A DNA stretch of 64,000 nucleotides from NCBI GenBank assembly GCA_958350755.1, contig CATWID010000006.1, positions 1 through 64,000 on the forward strand, given 5' to 3'. A model generated the notes under the pieces. That model ran no database searches. It was not told where the DNA came from and was given only the letters and a program-made list of their open reading frames with translations. Made by a program: the position numbers and the translations under genes. Every line of letters starts with the position of its first letter. The stretch's first letter is position 1. Shown here piece after piece: positions 16,190-24,803 of the stretch. The DNA is from an uncultured Collinsella sp. GTDB lineage: Bacteria; Actinomycetota; Coriobacteriia; Coriobacteriales; Coriobacteriaceae.

Positions 16190-17971
16190 TTACTCGTTGA
16201 GTAGCCTTACAGCTTCGGCGGCCATGTTCTCGACCGTCATGCCGTTCTGAGCGAGCAACTCTTTGGGGTCGTAGCGGTCGGGGAAGCCCTTGGCGATGCC
16301 GAAGGTGCGCGTGCGCACGGGTGTGCAGGCCAAGTAGCACGCGACACGCTCGCCCCAGCCACCGTCCAAGATGCCGTCCTCGAGAGTGACGACAACGCGA
16401 TGCTCGGCGGCAAGGCTGTCGAGGAACTCACGGTCGAGCTCAGTTGCATAGCGCGGGTTGACGAGCGTGGCCTCGATGCCGTACTCGGCAGCCAAGCGGT
16501 TTGCCACGCGCTCGCCCAACTCAAAGAAATCGCCAAGCGCGAGCACGGCCACGTCGCGACCCTGGCGCACCACGTTGTAATGAACGGCGCCGTAATCGGC
16601 GTCCTCGGCAGGCGCCAGATCGGGGCGGCTTACCAGGCCAATGCCCGGCACACGGATCGCTACGGGATGCTCGCGGTGGTCGAGCGACCAGCTCAGCATG
16701 GACAGATATTCCTCCATGCAGGCCGGCGCCAAGTAGTGCATGTTGGGAAGACCGCCCAGCATGGAAATATCAAAGAACGAGAGGTGCGTCTCGGATGTGG
16801 TGCCAAAGATCGACGCGCCAAATACCAGGATGGTTGCGGGGGCGTCGTTGAGGCACAGGTCGTGCCACAGTTCGTCGTAGGCACGCTGCAAAAACGTGCC
16901 GTACACGCCAAAGACTGGCTTGGCACCGGCGCTGGCGAGCGCGGTGGCAAAGGTGACGGCGTGTTCCTCGGCAATGCCCACGTCGACAAACTGCTTGCCT
17001 GCCGCGGCGCGAAGCTCGGGTGTAAAGCCCATGATGTAGGGCGTGGCCGCCGTGATGCCCACGACCTGCGGATCGCGCTCGATGGCAGCGCTCAGGGCCT
17101 CGCCCGTAATATCGGCATAGGTGCGCGGCGCAGGCTCGCTCGGATGGCCCGGGCAGAGCTTGCGGCCGGTCGCCATGTCAAAGGGGCCTACGTGATGCCA
17201 ACGCTCGGGATCGCTCTGGGCTGGCTCAAAGCCCTTGCCCTTGGCGGTGGAGACGTGCAGCACGATGGGATGATCGATATCGCGCAGTTCCTGCAGCGCG
17301 TCGACGAGGGCCAACACATCGTTACCGGCGTCCAGATAGCGGTAGTCGAGCCCCATCGCGCGGAAAAGGTTGCGCTCACAGGTGCCGTTGCTGGCGCGTA
17401 GCTCGGCCAGATTGCGATACAGGCCACCGTGGTTTTCGGCGATGGACTGGTCGTTATCGTTGACGATGATGATCAGGTTGCTGTCGAGATCGGCGGCATT
17501 GTTGAAGCCCTCAAACGCCAAGCCGCCCGAAAGCGAGCCGTCGCCAATGATGGTGATGACGTTGTAGATGTCGCCTGCCAGGTCGCGCGCGTGCGCCAGG
17601 CCGCAGCCCAGGCTCACCGACGTGGAGGTATGGCCCATGGCGAACAGGTCGTGCTCGGACTCGTCGGGATTGGCAAAGCCAGAAGCCTCACCATAACGCT
17701 CCGGATCGATATAAGTGTACGCGCGCCCCGTCAGCGCCTTGTGGGCGTAGGTCTGGTGCGAAACGTCAAAGACAATCTTGTCGATGGGGGAGTTAAACAC
17801 ACGATGAAGCGCAACCGTGAGCTCAACGACGCCCAGGTTGGGGGCAACGTGCCCGCCGACGGCGGCGGAGCTTTCGAGGATTGCCTGGCGGATCTCGCCG
17901 CAGAGCAGCGGAAGCTCGGCGCGGTCGAGAGCCTTGACGTCCTCGGGCGTTGTCGTTTGCGTAAGCAGCAT
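16190..17971 (-). CDS. dxs: 1-deoxy-D-xylulose-5-phosphate synthase (shorter form)
   Basis: Condenses pyruvate and glyceraldehyde 3-phosphate with thiamine diphosphate in the first step of the MEP isoprenoid pathway. At 593 residues it is about 30 shorter than the E. coli enzyme. The thiamine motif runs from GDGSLSGGLAFEGFNNAA to VNDNDQSIAENHGG, and the transketolase-central motif with the catalytic Glu is VGIAEEHAVTFA. The family signature reads HQTYAHKALTGR where the classical enzyme has HQTYPHK. The C-terminal transketolase domain ends with LVNPRYATELD and GWGERVACYL. Because of the shorter length and divergent signature it may be a second, DXS-like paralogue. The ATG at 17971 has only a weak GGAG 11 bases away. 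The gene stands alone with its own terminator. Confidence 0.85.
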   Translation of the reverse strand: MLLTQTTTPEDVKALDRAELPLLCGEIRQAILESSAAVGGHVAPNLGVVELTVALHRVFNSPIDKIVFDVSHQTYAHKALTGRAYTYIDPERYGEASGFANPDESEHDLFAMGHTSTSVSLGCGLAHARDLAGDIYNVITIIGDGSLSGGLAFEGFNNAADLDSNLIIIVNDNDQSIAENHGGLYRNLAELRASNGTCERNLFRAMGLDYRYLDAGNDVLALVDALQELRDIDHPIVLHVSTAKGKGFEPAQSDPERWHHVGPFDMATGRKLCPGHPSEPAPRTYADITGEALSAAIERDPQVVGITAATPYIMGFTPELRAAAGKQFVDVGIAEEHAVTFATALASAGAKPVFGVYGTFLQRAYDELWHDLCLNDAPATILVFGASIFGTTSETHLSFFDISMLGGLPNMHYLAPACMEEYLSMLSWSLDHREHPVAIRVPGIGLVSRPDLAPAEDADYGAVHYNVVRQGRDVAVLALGDFFELGERVANRLAAEYGIEATLVNPRYATELDREFLDSLAAEHRVVVTLEDGILDGGWGERVACYLACTPVRTRTFGIAKGFPDRYDPKELLAQNGMTVENMAAEAVRLLNE

Positions 17972-18199
17972 CGTTGTGGGTTACTCCATGCGAATCGAGC
18001 GCCGGCGCTCCCTCGGCCGGCACAATTGCACAAGACAGTCTCGCACATTTTGGCGTTTGATATGTGACGGCGGCGCGGTAATTCGCCAACTGGCGGGGCA
18101 AAACGTTTTGTCCGATGCCATACTGATATGTTCCATGATGTTTTTATCGATTGTGCACAGGCCGTGGCTTGTCGCCGTGAGTCGCTGGAAGGAGACAGC

Positions 18200-18736
18200 A
18201 TGTCCGATGTCGCTCGTGCCGAGAAAATCGCGTGCGAAGTAGACCATGCTGCCCGTCAACTGGCACAGGCGGGCCGTCTGGACCTGACGCGCGAGTTTAT
18301 CCAGCATGGCGACGTGACGGTCTATGCACATGTGACCTCGGTGGCACGGGCAAGTCTGTCCTTTGCCGAGTGCTTGGGCCGTGCTGGCATTTCGGTCGAC
18401 CGTGCCTCGCTGTTGCGCGGGGCCCTGCTGCACGATTACTTTCTCTATGATTGGCACGACCCCGATCCGAGCCATCGACTGCATGGCTTTCGTCACCCGT
18501 TTTTTGCCCTGGCGCGTGCGGAAGAAGATTTTGAGCTGACGCCGCGCGAGCGGAATATCATCGTGCGCCATATGTTTCCGCTGGTACCGGTTCCACCGAC
18601 GTGTCGCGAGGCATGGATTGTGTGCCTGGCCGATAAATGGTGCGCTCTGTGCGAGACGGTCGCCGGTCGTCTGCGGCGCAAGGACGAGGCTGACGATGGC
18701 GTGAACAGCGAAGCGAGCGAAAAGAGGAGAGGGTAG
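18200..18736 (+). CDS. HD-domain protein
   Basis: A 178-residue protein with an HD phosphohydrolase-like domain: His in YAHVTSVARAS, His-Asp in LLRGALLHDYFLYDWHD, a further His in HGFRHPFFAL and a final Asp in CLADKWCALCE. Such domains hydrolyse phosphate esters or nucleotides, but the substrate here is unknown. The ATG at 18200 follows GGAAGGAGACAGC; the open frame 24 codons upstream lacks a site. Three bases after the stop a GTG starts the CmpB-type membrane gene. HD proteins of this length are often found next to that family, which suggests a shared role. Confidence 0.82.
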   Translation: MSDVARAEKIACEVDHAARQLAQAGRLDLTREFIQHGDVTVYAHVTSVARASLSFAECLGRAGISVDRASLLRGALLHDYFLYDWHDPDPSHRLHGFRHPFFALARAEEDFELTPRERNIIVRHMFPLVPVPPTCREAWIVCLADKWCALCETVAGRLRRKDEADDGVNSEASEKRRG

Positions 18737-18739
18737 ACG

Positions 18740-19759
18740 GTGGAAACCGCGATCGGCATGGCATTTGACGGCGCGACGCTTGCCGCTTGTCCGCTCTCGG
18801 CGCTGGTACTCTCGTTTGCCTTCTACGGTTTTTGCGGCTGGGTATGGGAGTCGACAGTCTGCGCCATGCTCAACCACGGACGATTTGCCAACAGCGGCTT
18901 TTTGCTGGGGCCGTGCTGCCCCATCTATGGCGCGGGCGGCATAGCATGCTGGCTTTTGCTGCGCGGGATTCCGGATGCCTCGAGCCAGTTTGTCGCTGCC
19001 GCGCTCGTATGCAGCCTGATCGAATATAGCGTGGGCGTGCTGTTGGAAAAAACGACGGGTGCCCGGTTTTGGGATTACTCGCACCTGCCGTTTAACCTGC
19101 ACGGACGCATCTGTCTGTACTGGGCCTGCGCGTTTGGCTTGGGTGCGTTGTGCATTTGCCGTTTAGTGGAGCCGGCATTGCTGGGGCTGCTTGGCCATCT
19201 GCCGGTGCTGATTGTGCGGCTGTCCGCCTTTATCGTCGCGGTCGCGATGATGGTCGACGCGGTGTGCTCGTTGGCGAGCTGGCGGCGTCTGTCTGATCAG
19301 CTGGAGCGCGTCCGGGCCGACCTTGCCGACCGCATCAATGAGTCGCTTGCCGATGCCTCGGACTCAATGCTCGAACGTATTCCCGATTCTACGATTGACT
19401 CGGTGGCACAGACGCACATCCGTAGCCGTGCCGTTAACGCGTGGCTGGCCGAGCTGGGTGACGCCGCGCTCGATGCCCTGCGCGAGAAGGCTTCGATGCC
19501 GACGTTTATCGCGGATGGCGCTCGCGGCCTGGCGCTTGCCGCCCGCCGCGTGGCCGATGCCGCGCCGAGCATGCCGCGTCCGTCGCTCAGTCGTCGCCTT
19601 GCCGGCAAGCGCATGAGCCGTCCGGTGCCGAGTGTGTCACTCAGCCGCCGCGACCTACGCTTCTTTAACGCCTTCCCGCGTCTGCGCATCAATCGCTACG
19701 AGGGCGTCATCCGAGCTACCGGCCTCCGCGACCGAGCCCGCGAGCTGTTCCGCCGCTAG
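18740..19759 (+). CDS. Putative ABC-transporter type IV (CmpB family) membrane protein
   Basis: A 339-residue protein. Residues 20-180 hold about five membrane segments with the family's hallmarks: YGFCGWVWESTVCAM, GRFANSGFLLGPCCPIYGAGG, SLIEYSVGVLLEKTTGARFWDYS and FNLHGRICLYW. These match PF06541-type proteins, annotated as putative ABC-transporter type IV although no transport has been shown. The C-terminal 150 residues are soluble, helical and rich in Arg/Ala/Ser, and they are not recognised. The start is GTG, preceded by GAGGAGAGGG, three bases after the HD gene, so the two are translated together. Confidence 0.82.
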   Translation: METAIGMAFDGATLAACPLSALVLSFAFYGFCGWVWESTVCAMLNHGRFANSGFLLGPCCPIYGAGGIACWLLLRGIPDASSQFVAAALVCSLIEYSVGVLLEKTTGARFWDYSHLPFNLHGRICLYWACAFGLGALCICRLVEPALLGLLGHLPVLIVRLSAFIVAVAMMVDAVCSLASWRRLSDQLERVRADLADRINESLADASDSMLERIPDSTIDSVAQTHIRSRAVNAWLAELGDAALDALREKASMPTFIADGARGLALAARRVADAAPSMPRPSLSRRLAGKRMSRPVPSVSLSRRDLRFFNAFPRLRINRYEGVIRATGLRDRARELFRR

Positions 19760-19957
19760 CCTGGACGGGCGCGCTCACGGCTTCCTTGCTCGCGTATTTC
19801 CCGTTCGTTTCGCGCCCGTTGCCGTGCCGTTTCCAAGATTGCGGCACCGTTTCCATTCGACAACGCAGCGTTTAACAACGCCGTATCTGGTCTACACCAG
19901 TTGGCCCTCGGCCGCATCATGAGCGCCGACAACGTTCATGCGACCAAGGGGGAGCGA

Positions 19958-21235
19958 ATGTACGATACGGGATCGACAACGTTTATGCTCATCTGCACCA
20001 TGCTCGTGTTTTTAATGACACCGGGTCTGGCGTTTTTCTATGGCGGCCTGTCCAGGCGCAAAAATGTCATCAACACCATGCTTATGTGCTTTGGCGCCAT
20101 TGGCCTGGTTGGTGTGCTGTGGATTGTTGCTGGCTGGTCGCTGGCCTACGGCGGCGACGGTTCCAGCCCGTTTATTGGAGGCCTTGACCAGTTGCTGTGC
20201 CTACCGGTGCTCAACCAGGTGCTGCAGGCGGCCGAGGGCAATGCTACGGATGGTGCCGTCTACCCTCAGATCATCAACATCGCCTTCCAGATGGCGTTTG
20301 CCATGATCACGGCCGCTATCGTCACAGGCAGCCTGGCAGGTCGCGTTAAGTTTGGTGCCATGACGGCTTTCCTGGGCATTTGGCTGCTCGTGGTTTACGC
20401 GCCGCTCGCCCACATGGTTTGGGGCGGCGATGGCTCCTTTATCGGCGACATCATCGGAGCGCTCGACTTTGCCGGCGGCGACGTGGTGCACATTTCGTCC
20501 GGTCTTACGGGCCTGATTCTCTGCTTAATGCTCGGCCGTCGTCGCGGCTTTGGCATGATGAGCTACCGTCCGCATAACGTGCCGTTTGTGGCGCTGGGCG
20601 CCGGCCTGCTTTGGTTTGGCTGGTTTGGATTTAACGGCGGCAGCGAGTTTAAGGCCGACGCCGTGGCGGCGCTCGCCATCCTCAACACCGTGACGGCCAG
20701 CGCGGCGGGCATGGTCTCGTGGCTTGCCGTCGAGCGCGTGCACACCGGTCGCCCCACGCTGGTGGGTGCCAGCACCGGTCTGGTCGCGGGCCTTGTGGTA
20801 GTCACGCCGGGCGCGGGCTTTGTCGAGCCGTGGGCGGCGCTGGTTATGGGCCTGATCGTATCGCCCGTCTGCTACCTGGCCATCAGCCATCTTAAGACCA
20901 AGTTCGGCTACGACGATGCGCTCGACGCGTTCGGTTGCCACGGCATCGGCGGCATTTTGGGCGGCGTGCTCACGGGCCTGTTCTGCGTGCCGGAGCTTTC
21001 GTGGACCGGTAAGGGCGGCCTGTTCTACACGGGCGACGTGTCACTGCTCATCTCGCAGATCTTAGGCATTGTGGTGACGGTCGCTATTGTGCTGGTGCTC
21101 GACTTGGTGATCGCCGCGGTGGTCAAGGCGCTGTTCCACGGTAGCCTGCGCGTGGACGAGGCCGACGAGGCGCTGGGCCTGGATGCGAGTCAGCACGGCG
21201 AGAGCGCATACCCTTCCTTCTCGGGACTCGATTAG
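19958..21235 (+). CDS. amt: Ammonium transporter
   Basis: A 425-residue Amt/MEP/Rh-family channel for ammonium uptake, with 11 predicted membrane segments. The first shows PGLAFFYGGLSRRKNVINTM. The twin pore histidines are in DVVHISSGLTG and DAFGCHGIGGILGG. The ATG at 19958 follows AGGGGGAG; the frame is open a further 19 codons upstream without a site. A PII gene follows after a 156-base gap containing a large hairpin, the classical amt-glnK pairing in which PII blocks the channel when nitrogen is plentiful. The C-terminal tail (LRVDEADEALGLDASQHGE) matches the regulatory tail of Amt proteins. Confidence 0.96.
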   Translation: MYDTGSTTFMLICTMLVFLMTPGLAFFYGGLSRRKNVINTMLMCFGAIGLVGVLWIVAGWSLAYGGDGSSPFIGGLDQLLCLPVLNQVLQAAEGNATDGAVYPQIINIAFQMAFAMITAAIVTGSLAGRVKFGAMTAFLGIWLLVVYAPLAHMVWGGDGSFIGDIIGALDFAGGDVVHISSGLTGLILCLMLGRRRGFGMMSYRPHNVPFVALGAGLLWFGWFGFNGGSEFKADAVAALAILNTVTASAAGMVSWLAVERVHTGRPTLVGASTGLVAGLVVVTPGAGFVEPWAALVMGLIVSPVCYLAISHLKTKFGYDDALDAFGCHGIGGILGGVLTGLFCVPELSWTGKGGLFYTGDVSLLISQILGIVVTVAIVLVLDLVIAAVVKALFHGSLRVDEADEALGLDASQHGESAYPSFSGLD

Positions 21236-21236
21236 C

Positions 21237-21346
21237 GGCACGGCTTTCCCAGGCACCCGACCTTGCCCCTCAAACCGTCGCTTGCGTACCGAAGTACGCG
21301 GCGCTCCTCTTTCGAGGCAATCTCGGGCACCTGGAAAACCCGTGCC
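21237..21346. repeat. 110-bp structured inverted repeat between amt and the PII gene
   Basis: The outer arms 21237-21260 and 21323-21346 pair over 24 bases with three mismatches. A tip hairpin of GCGTAC (21284-21289) and GTACGC (21294-21299) closes on a CGAA loop. The region between is partly self-complementary (TTGCCCCTCAAA with TTTCGAGGCAA). It starts one base after the amt stop. It could be an intercistronic RNA structure or a dispersed palindromic element. Confidence 0.7.
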
Positions 21347-21391
21347 ATGTGAAGGTAAATCAATTACTTTTATTGAAGAGAGGAATTCACT

Positions 21392-21730
21392 ATGAAGAAG
21401 ATTACAGCGATTGTTCGTGCCGAGAAGCTTGAGGTTCTTAAAGACGCGCTGTTTGCTGCTGATGTTCGCGGCATGACCATCAACCAGGTGCAGGGCTGCG
21501 GCGCACAGCATGGCTGGAAGGAATACGTACGCGGCAACGAGTTGCTTGTCAACACGATCCCTAAGGTGCAGTTCACCCTTATCTGCGCCGACGAGCATGT
21601 CGACGGCATTGTCGAGATTATCTGCAACGCTGCTCGCACCGGTGCCGTTGGAGACGGCAAGATTTGGGTCGAGCCGGTCGAGGAGGTTATCCGCATTCGC
21701 ACCGGCGAACACGGCCCCGCCGCGGTGTAG
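21392..21730 (+). CDS. glnB: PII nitrogen regulatory protein
   Basis: A 112-residue P-II protein that senses 2-oxoglutarate and ATP/ADP and, given its position after amt, probably gates the ammonium channel. The N terminus MKKITAIVR, the VGDGKIWVEPVEEVIRIRTGE block and the overall length are standard. The T-loop reads WKEYVRGNELLVNTIPKV. The position of Tyr51, the uridylylation site in Proteobacteria and adenylylation site in many Actinobacteria, is Leu51. Covalent control at that site is therefore not possible. The ATG follows GAAGAGAGG. Confidence 0.94.
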   Translation: MKKITAIVRAEKLEVLKDALFAADVRGMTINQVQGCGAQHGWKEYVRGNELLVNTIPKVQFTLICADEHVDGIVEIICNAARTGAVGDGKIWVEPVEEVIRIRTGEHGPAAV

Positions 21731-21804
21731 AATCGACCGCCTACCATCCGCAACGTTAAAATGCTGCAATGAGGCACAAGACTTGCGTTGCGGATGGGCG
21801 GATT

Positions 21805-22467
21805 ATGGGTCGCAATAAATATCCCGAGGAGACGGTCGCGAAGATTCTCGACGCGGCGCTGGAGTTATTCTGCGCACAGGGTTATGAGGGGACGAGCATT
21901 CAAGATATCGTCGACCGCCTCGATGGCATGACCAAGGGCGCTGTCTATCATCACTTCAAGAGCAAAGAAGAGATTTTCAACGCCGCGTTTGATCGGGCGA
22001 TGACTCCGATTGTTGAGCACCGCCGCTCGATGCTTGGCGTCGGTAATATGACCGGAGCCCAAAAGCTCAAGCGACTGTACGCGCCCGAGTCCGTAGTTCC
22101 GCAAATTAAGCTATGGGCACGCATGCTTCCTGCAGCAGATCCGGTAAAAAGCTCGCGTCTTCTGGCGATGCAGTACCAGGGCTCGTTTAACGAGTCGGCC
22201 GATGGCTGTCTCTTGCCAGTGATCGAGGAGGGCAACGCCGACGGCTCCATTGCGTGCGAATGCCCGCGTGAAGCGGCGGAGGCCGTATCGTTGTTGGCGA
22301 ATCTTTGGCTGCTGCCGTTGTTCCGTCCGCTCGAGCCCAAGGAGCGAATGCTCGCTCGCGCTCAATGTTTGGCGCAGATGGCCTCTGCGGTGGGACTCGA
22401 TTTGGGCGAGGAAGTGCTCCAGACAACGGCACGGATTTGGGACGTATGGGACCGTGCCGGGTGGTAA
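21805..22467 (+). CDS. TetR-family transcriptional regulator
   Basis: A 220-residue regulator. The N-terminal helix-turn-helix is typical: ILDAALELFCAQGYEGTSIQDIVDRLDGMTKGAVYHHFKSKEEIF. The C-terminal ligand domain is not recognised. An MFS transporter gene follows about 100 bases downstream, with two palindromic sites for a TetR-like dimer between them (22473-22485 and 22534-22554). The likely role is repression of that transporter until a ligand binds. The ATG at 21805 begins the conserved part; an ATG 12 codons earlier is possible. Confidence 0.88.
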   Translation: MGRNKYPEETVAKILDAALELFCAQGYEGTSIQDIVDRLDGMTKGAVYHHFKSKEEIFNAAFDRAMTPIVEHRRSMLGVGNMTGAQKLKRLYAPESVVPQIKLWARMLPAADPVKSSRLLAMQYQGSFNESADGCLLPVIEEGNADGSIACECPREAAEAVSLLANLWLLPLFRPLEPKERMLARAQCLAQMASAVGLDLGEEVLQTTARIWDVWDRAGW

Positions 22468-22470
22468 TAT

Positions 22471-22488
22471 AGATACTGACGGTATGTA
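22471..22488. promoter_or_regulatory. Candidate TetR operator, site 1 (degenerate)
   Basis: ATAC (22473-22476), a five-base TGACG spacer and GTAT (22482-22485), followed by GTA, repeat the layout of the stronger palindrome at 22534-22554, including the CGGTATGTA half-site. It overlaps the end of the TetR gene region. Confidence 0.5.
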
Positions 22489-22499
22489 ATTGATTTGAG

Positions 22500-22522
22500 A
22501 GGGCAGCTTCGGCTGCCCTTTT
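22500..22522 (+). terminator. Terminator after the TetR gene
   Basis: GGGCAGC (22501-22507) and GCTGCCC (22512-22518) form a perfect seven-base stem with a TTCG loop, followed by TTTT. Confidence 0.8.
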
Positions 22523-22533
22523 CAAGTCGATAA

Positions 22534-22554
22534 ATACATACTAGCGGTATGTAT
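22534..22554. promoter_or_regulatory. Candidate TetR operator, site 2 (perfect palindrome)
   Basis: ATACATAC and GTATGTAT are perfect complements separated by five bases (TAGCG). The site ends 13 bases before the MFS start codon, so a bound dimer would block transcription or initiation. Confidence 0.65.
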
Positions 22555-22567
22555 GGGGGGCGGACTT

Positions 22568-23830
22568 ATGGCTGGGCTGAGAGACGTCGGCGTCTCGTTG
22601 AAATCAAAAACAGTGCGGTCAATCAGGCTCGCGGAACTTCTGGTTGCGCAGCTGTGCACGTATTCGATGCTGTCGGCGCTGTGCTTTGCGTATCCACTTT
22701 ACTTGTTCGATTGCAGTGGATCGTCAACGTTATATGGCGTCGTCGTGGCGACGGCGTTCATACCCGGCGTACTTGCAACTCCGGTTGGCGGGATCTTAGC
22801 GGATCGGGGAAGACAGCGCGAGGTCCTCGTGGCCCTCGGTATTGCTCTGATGACTGCATCACTGCTGTCTATCCCCATGAAGCGCTCGTTGCCTCTTGCG
22901 GTCGTCGTAGTAGCGATACTTTGTGTTCAATATGGTTCTCAATCGCTGTTAAAGCCAATGCTCCAAATTGAGACGGTGCGCATGGCGGGTGAAAAGAAGG
23001 TTGAGCGGGCCACTGCATTGGTTTCACAGGTGACCATGGTGAGCAATATCTTGGGTCCTGTGGTCGGGACGGCAGTCTATGGGTGCTTTGGCATCGATGC
23101 TCTTTGCACAACCGCGTCGGTGGCGTTTGCGATTTCAGCCCTGCTGTTTGGGGTCGCACTCAAGCAAAATGCCTCATCTGAAATGATGGAGGACGGCGCA
23201 ACTCGCACGACATGCCGAAACGATTTTCGGGAGTCGATTCGGTACCTGTTGCAAAATGCATCATTGGTCGCTGTGATTTTGCTTGCGGCTGTTTTGAACT
23301 TTGCGTTGGTTGGGCTAACGATTGGCGCTCCCATTATTGTTACAAAGCATCTCGGCATGCAATCGTCCTGCGTTGGGATAGTTGAGGCAGCTATGGGCCT
23401 GGGTGGCCTCGTCGGCAGCGGCTTGGTCGGCATTTGGCCGCATCGGTTTTCTTTCAATGGCATATGTCGATATGTTGCGATGATTTGTTTTGGAGTCGCG
23501 CCGATTAATGTCGCGCTACTGTGCGGCACTGATGTATGTGCGTTCGTCGTGTTTGCAGTTGGTTCGGCATGGGTCATGGTGTGGGCAGCCATTGCGTCGG
23601 TTGAAATCATCGCGTTTGTTCAGCGGGCAGCGCCGACTGAGCTCTGCGGAAAAGTGCTTTCGGTCGTTTACATGGTCCTTTCCTGCGCAACGCCTATCGG
23701 CCAATTGACGTACGGGGTTGCATATGATCGATGGACACCGGCGATTGTATTCGCAGCCATGTTGGCGGTGCTGACATTGACGACGGCTCTGTTTTATCGG
23801 CTGAAAAATCGATTGCGGCGATTGTCTTAA
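22568..23830 (+). CDS. Major facilitator superfamily transporter
   Basis: A 420-residue membrane protein with about 12 predicted segments. The MFS loop motif is seen between segments 2 and 3 (GGILADRGRQREVLVALG), and a long charged loop near residues 190-220 splits the two halves. It resembles drug/macrolide-type effluxers of the MFS_3 group, but the substrate cannot be read from sequence. The ATG at 22568 is preceded by GGGGGGCGGA. An ATG five codons earlier lies inside the palindromic operator and is less likely. Regulation by the adjacent TetR protein is inferred from the operator. Confidence 0.87.
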   Translation: MAGLRDVGVSLKSKTVRSIRLAELLVAQLCTYSMLSALCFAYPLYLFDCSGSSTLYGVVVATAFIPGVLATPVGGILADRGRQREVLVALGIALMTASLLSIPMKRSLPLAVVVVAILCVQYGSQSLLKPMLQIETVRMAGEKKVERATALVSQVTMVSNILGPVVGTAVYGCFGIDALCTTASVAFAISALLFGVALKQNASSEMMEDGATRTTCRNDFRESIRYLLQNASLVAVILLAAVLNFALVGLTIGAPIIVTKHLGMQSSCVGIVEAAMGLGGLVGSGLVGIWPHRFSFNGICRYVAMICFGVAPINVALLCGTDVCAFVVFAVGSAWVMVWAAIASVEIIAFVQRAAPTELCGKVLSVVYMVLSCATPIGQLTYGVAYDRWTPAIVFAAMLAVLTLTTALFYRLKNRLRRLS

Positions 23831-23893
23831 CGCGCTGGGGCACCGTGAATTTGTGAAGGCGGTGGTACGCCGCGCCGGGACGGCATTGTTCGG

Positions 23894-23943
23894 ACATGCC
23901 TCTCCTTCGTCTACAATATCGGGCAGACGAAGGAGAGGCATGT
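23894..23943. promoter_or_regulatory. Perfect 19-bp inverted repeat spanning promoter and ribosome binding site of the Cof gene
   Basis: ACATGCCTCTCCTTCGTCT (23894-23912) and its exact complement (23925-23943) are separated by 12 bases. The right arm holds the AGGAG ribosome binding site and the first in-frame ATG. TACAAT, a good -10 sequence, straddles the loop (23912-23917). If transcription starts upstream, the RNA hairpin would hide the ribosome binding site; if it starts from this TACAAT, the palindrome would act at the DNA level. Confidence 0.7.
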
Positions 23944-23945
23944 TC

Positions 23946-24803
23946 ATGATTAAGATGTTCGCGAGTGACTTAGACGGAACGCTGCTGAACGCCCTGCATG
24001 AGGCGGATGGGACCATCCGCCGTGCCATTCGTGAGCTGACCGAGGCTGGTCTGCATGTGGTTCCCGCGACTGGACGCTCGACGTTGCCGATCGGCGAGCA
24101 TGGCTTTACGGGCCTGGCGCTTGACGCCTGCTGCTCCAACGGATCCATCGTGCGCGACAGCCATGGCGAGGTGCTCAAGACTTGGACCATCGATCCGCAG
24201 GTCACTGAGGAACTGCTCAAGGCGTTCCCGGACATTTGCTTTGATTGTTCCACGCCCGATGGCATGTACTCGAGCGGTTCGTTCGAGATGCATCAGGCGG
24301 GCTTTAAAAAGGACAGCCCCATCAAGCGTATTGTGATGCGCGGTATGCGTGCACGTGGCGGGTATCACGAGGAACAGTATTTTGACCAGTCGATTGGCGA
24401 CATCCTGCGCCACGATGTGTGCAAGATCAACTGTCGCGTGACCTCACCCGAGCTGGAGCGTGACCTTAAGGCATATTTGGCCGAGCGATCGGACCGCGTG
24501 GTCAACGCGCCGTTCGATCCGGTGATGTTCGAGATCACGGACGTAGCGTGCAACAAGGGCGAGAGCGTGGCCTGGTTGGCGGGCTACTACGGTATTGCCG
24601 AGGACGAGGTCGCGGTCTATGGAGACGGCGGCAACGACATCGCCATGCTCAAGCGTTTCCGCCACAGCTACGCGACCAAAAACGCTAGCGATGCAGCTAA
24701 AGCCGCCGCGAGCGCGACCATCGGCAGCTGCATGGTCCACGCCGTCCCCAAACACATGCTCGCCACCATGCGCAAGCAAAACTCCCGCACCGTCATCGAA
24801 TAA
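23946..24803 (+). CDS. Cof-type HAD-family hydrolase
   Basis: A 285-residue HAD phosphatase of the Cof/type IIB group, which dephosphorylates sugar phosphates or nucleotides and cofactors. Motif I is MFASDLDGTLL with the nucleophile Asp, motif II is VPATGRS, and motifs III-IV lie in NKGESVAWLAGYYGI and YGDGGNDIAMLKR. A cap domain lies between motifs II and III. The ATG at 23946 gives the usual MIKMFASDLDGT start with a nine- to ten-base spacing from AGGAG. An ATG six bases earlier (23940) is equally in frame but closer to the site than is normal. The start region is enclosed in a perfect inverted repeat. Confidence 0.92.
   Translation: MIKMFASDLDGTLLNALHEADGTIRRAIRELTEAGLHVVPATGRSTLPIGEHGFTGLALDACCSNGSIVRDSHGEVLKTWTIDPQVTEELLKAFPDICFDCSTPDGMYSSGSFEMHQAGFKKDSPIKRIVMRGMRARGGYHEEQYFDQSIGDILRHDVCKINCRVTSPELERDLKAYLAERSDRVVNAPFDPVMFEITDVACNKGESVAWLAGYYGIAEDEVAVYGDGGNDIAMLKRFRHSYATKNASDAAKAAASATIGSCMVHAVPKHMLATMRKQNSRTVIE

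Noticed and set aside
19760..19957. Repeated CCGT words before amt
   Set aside because: A short direct repeat (GCCGTTTCCA-like and GCACCGTTTCCA) is present but without symmetry or spacing that suggests a regulator site.
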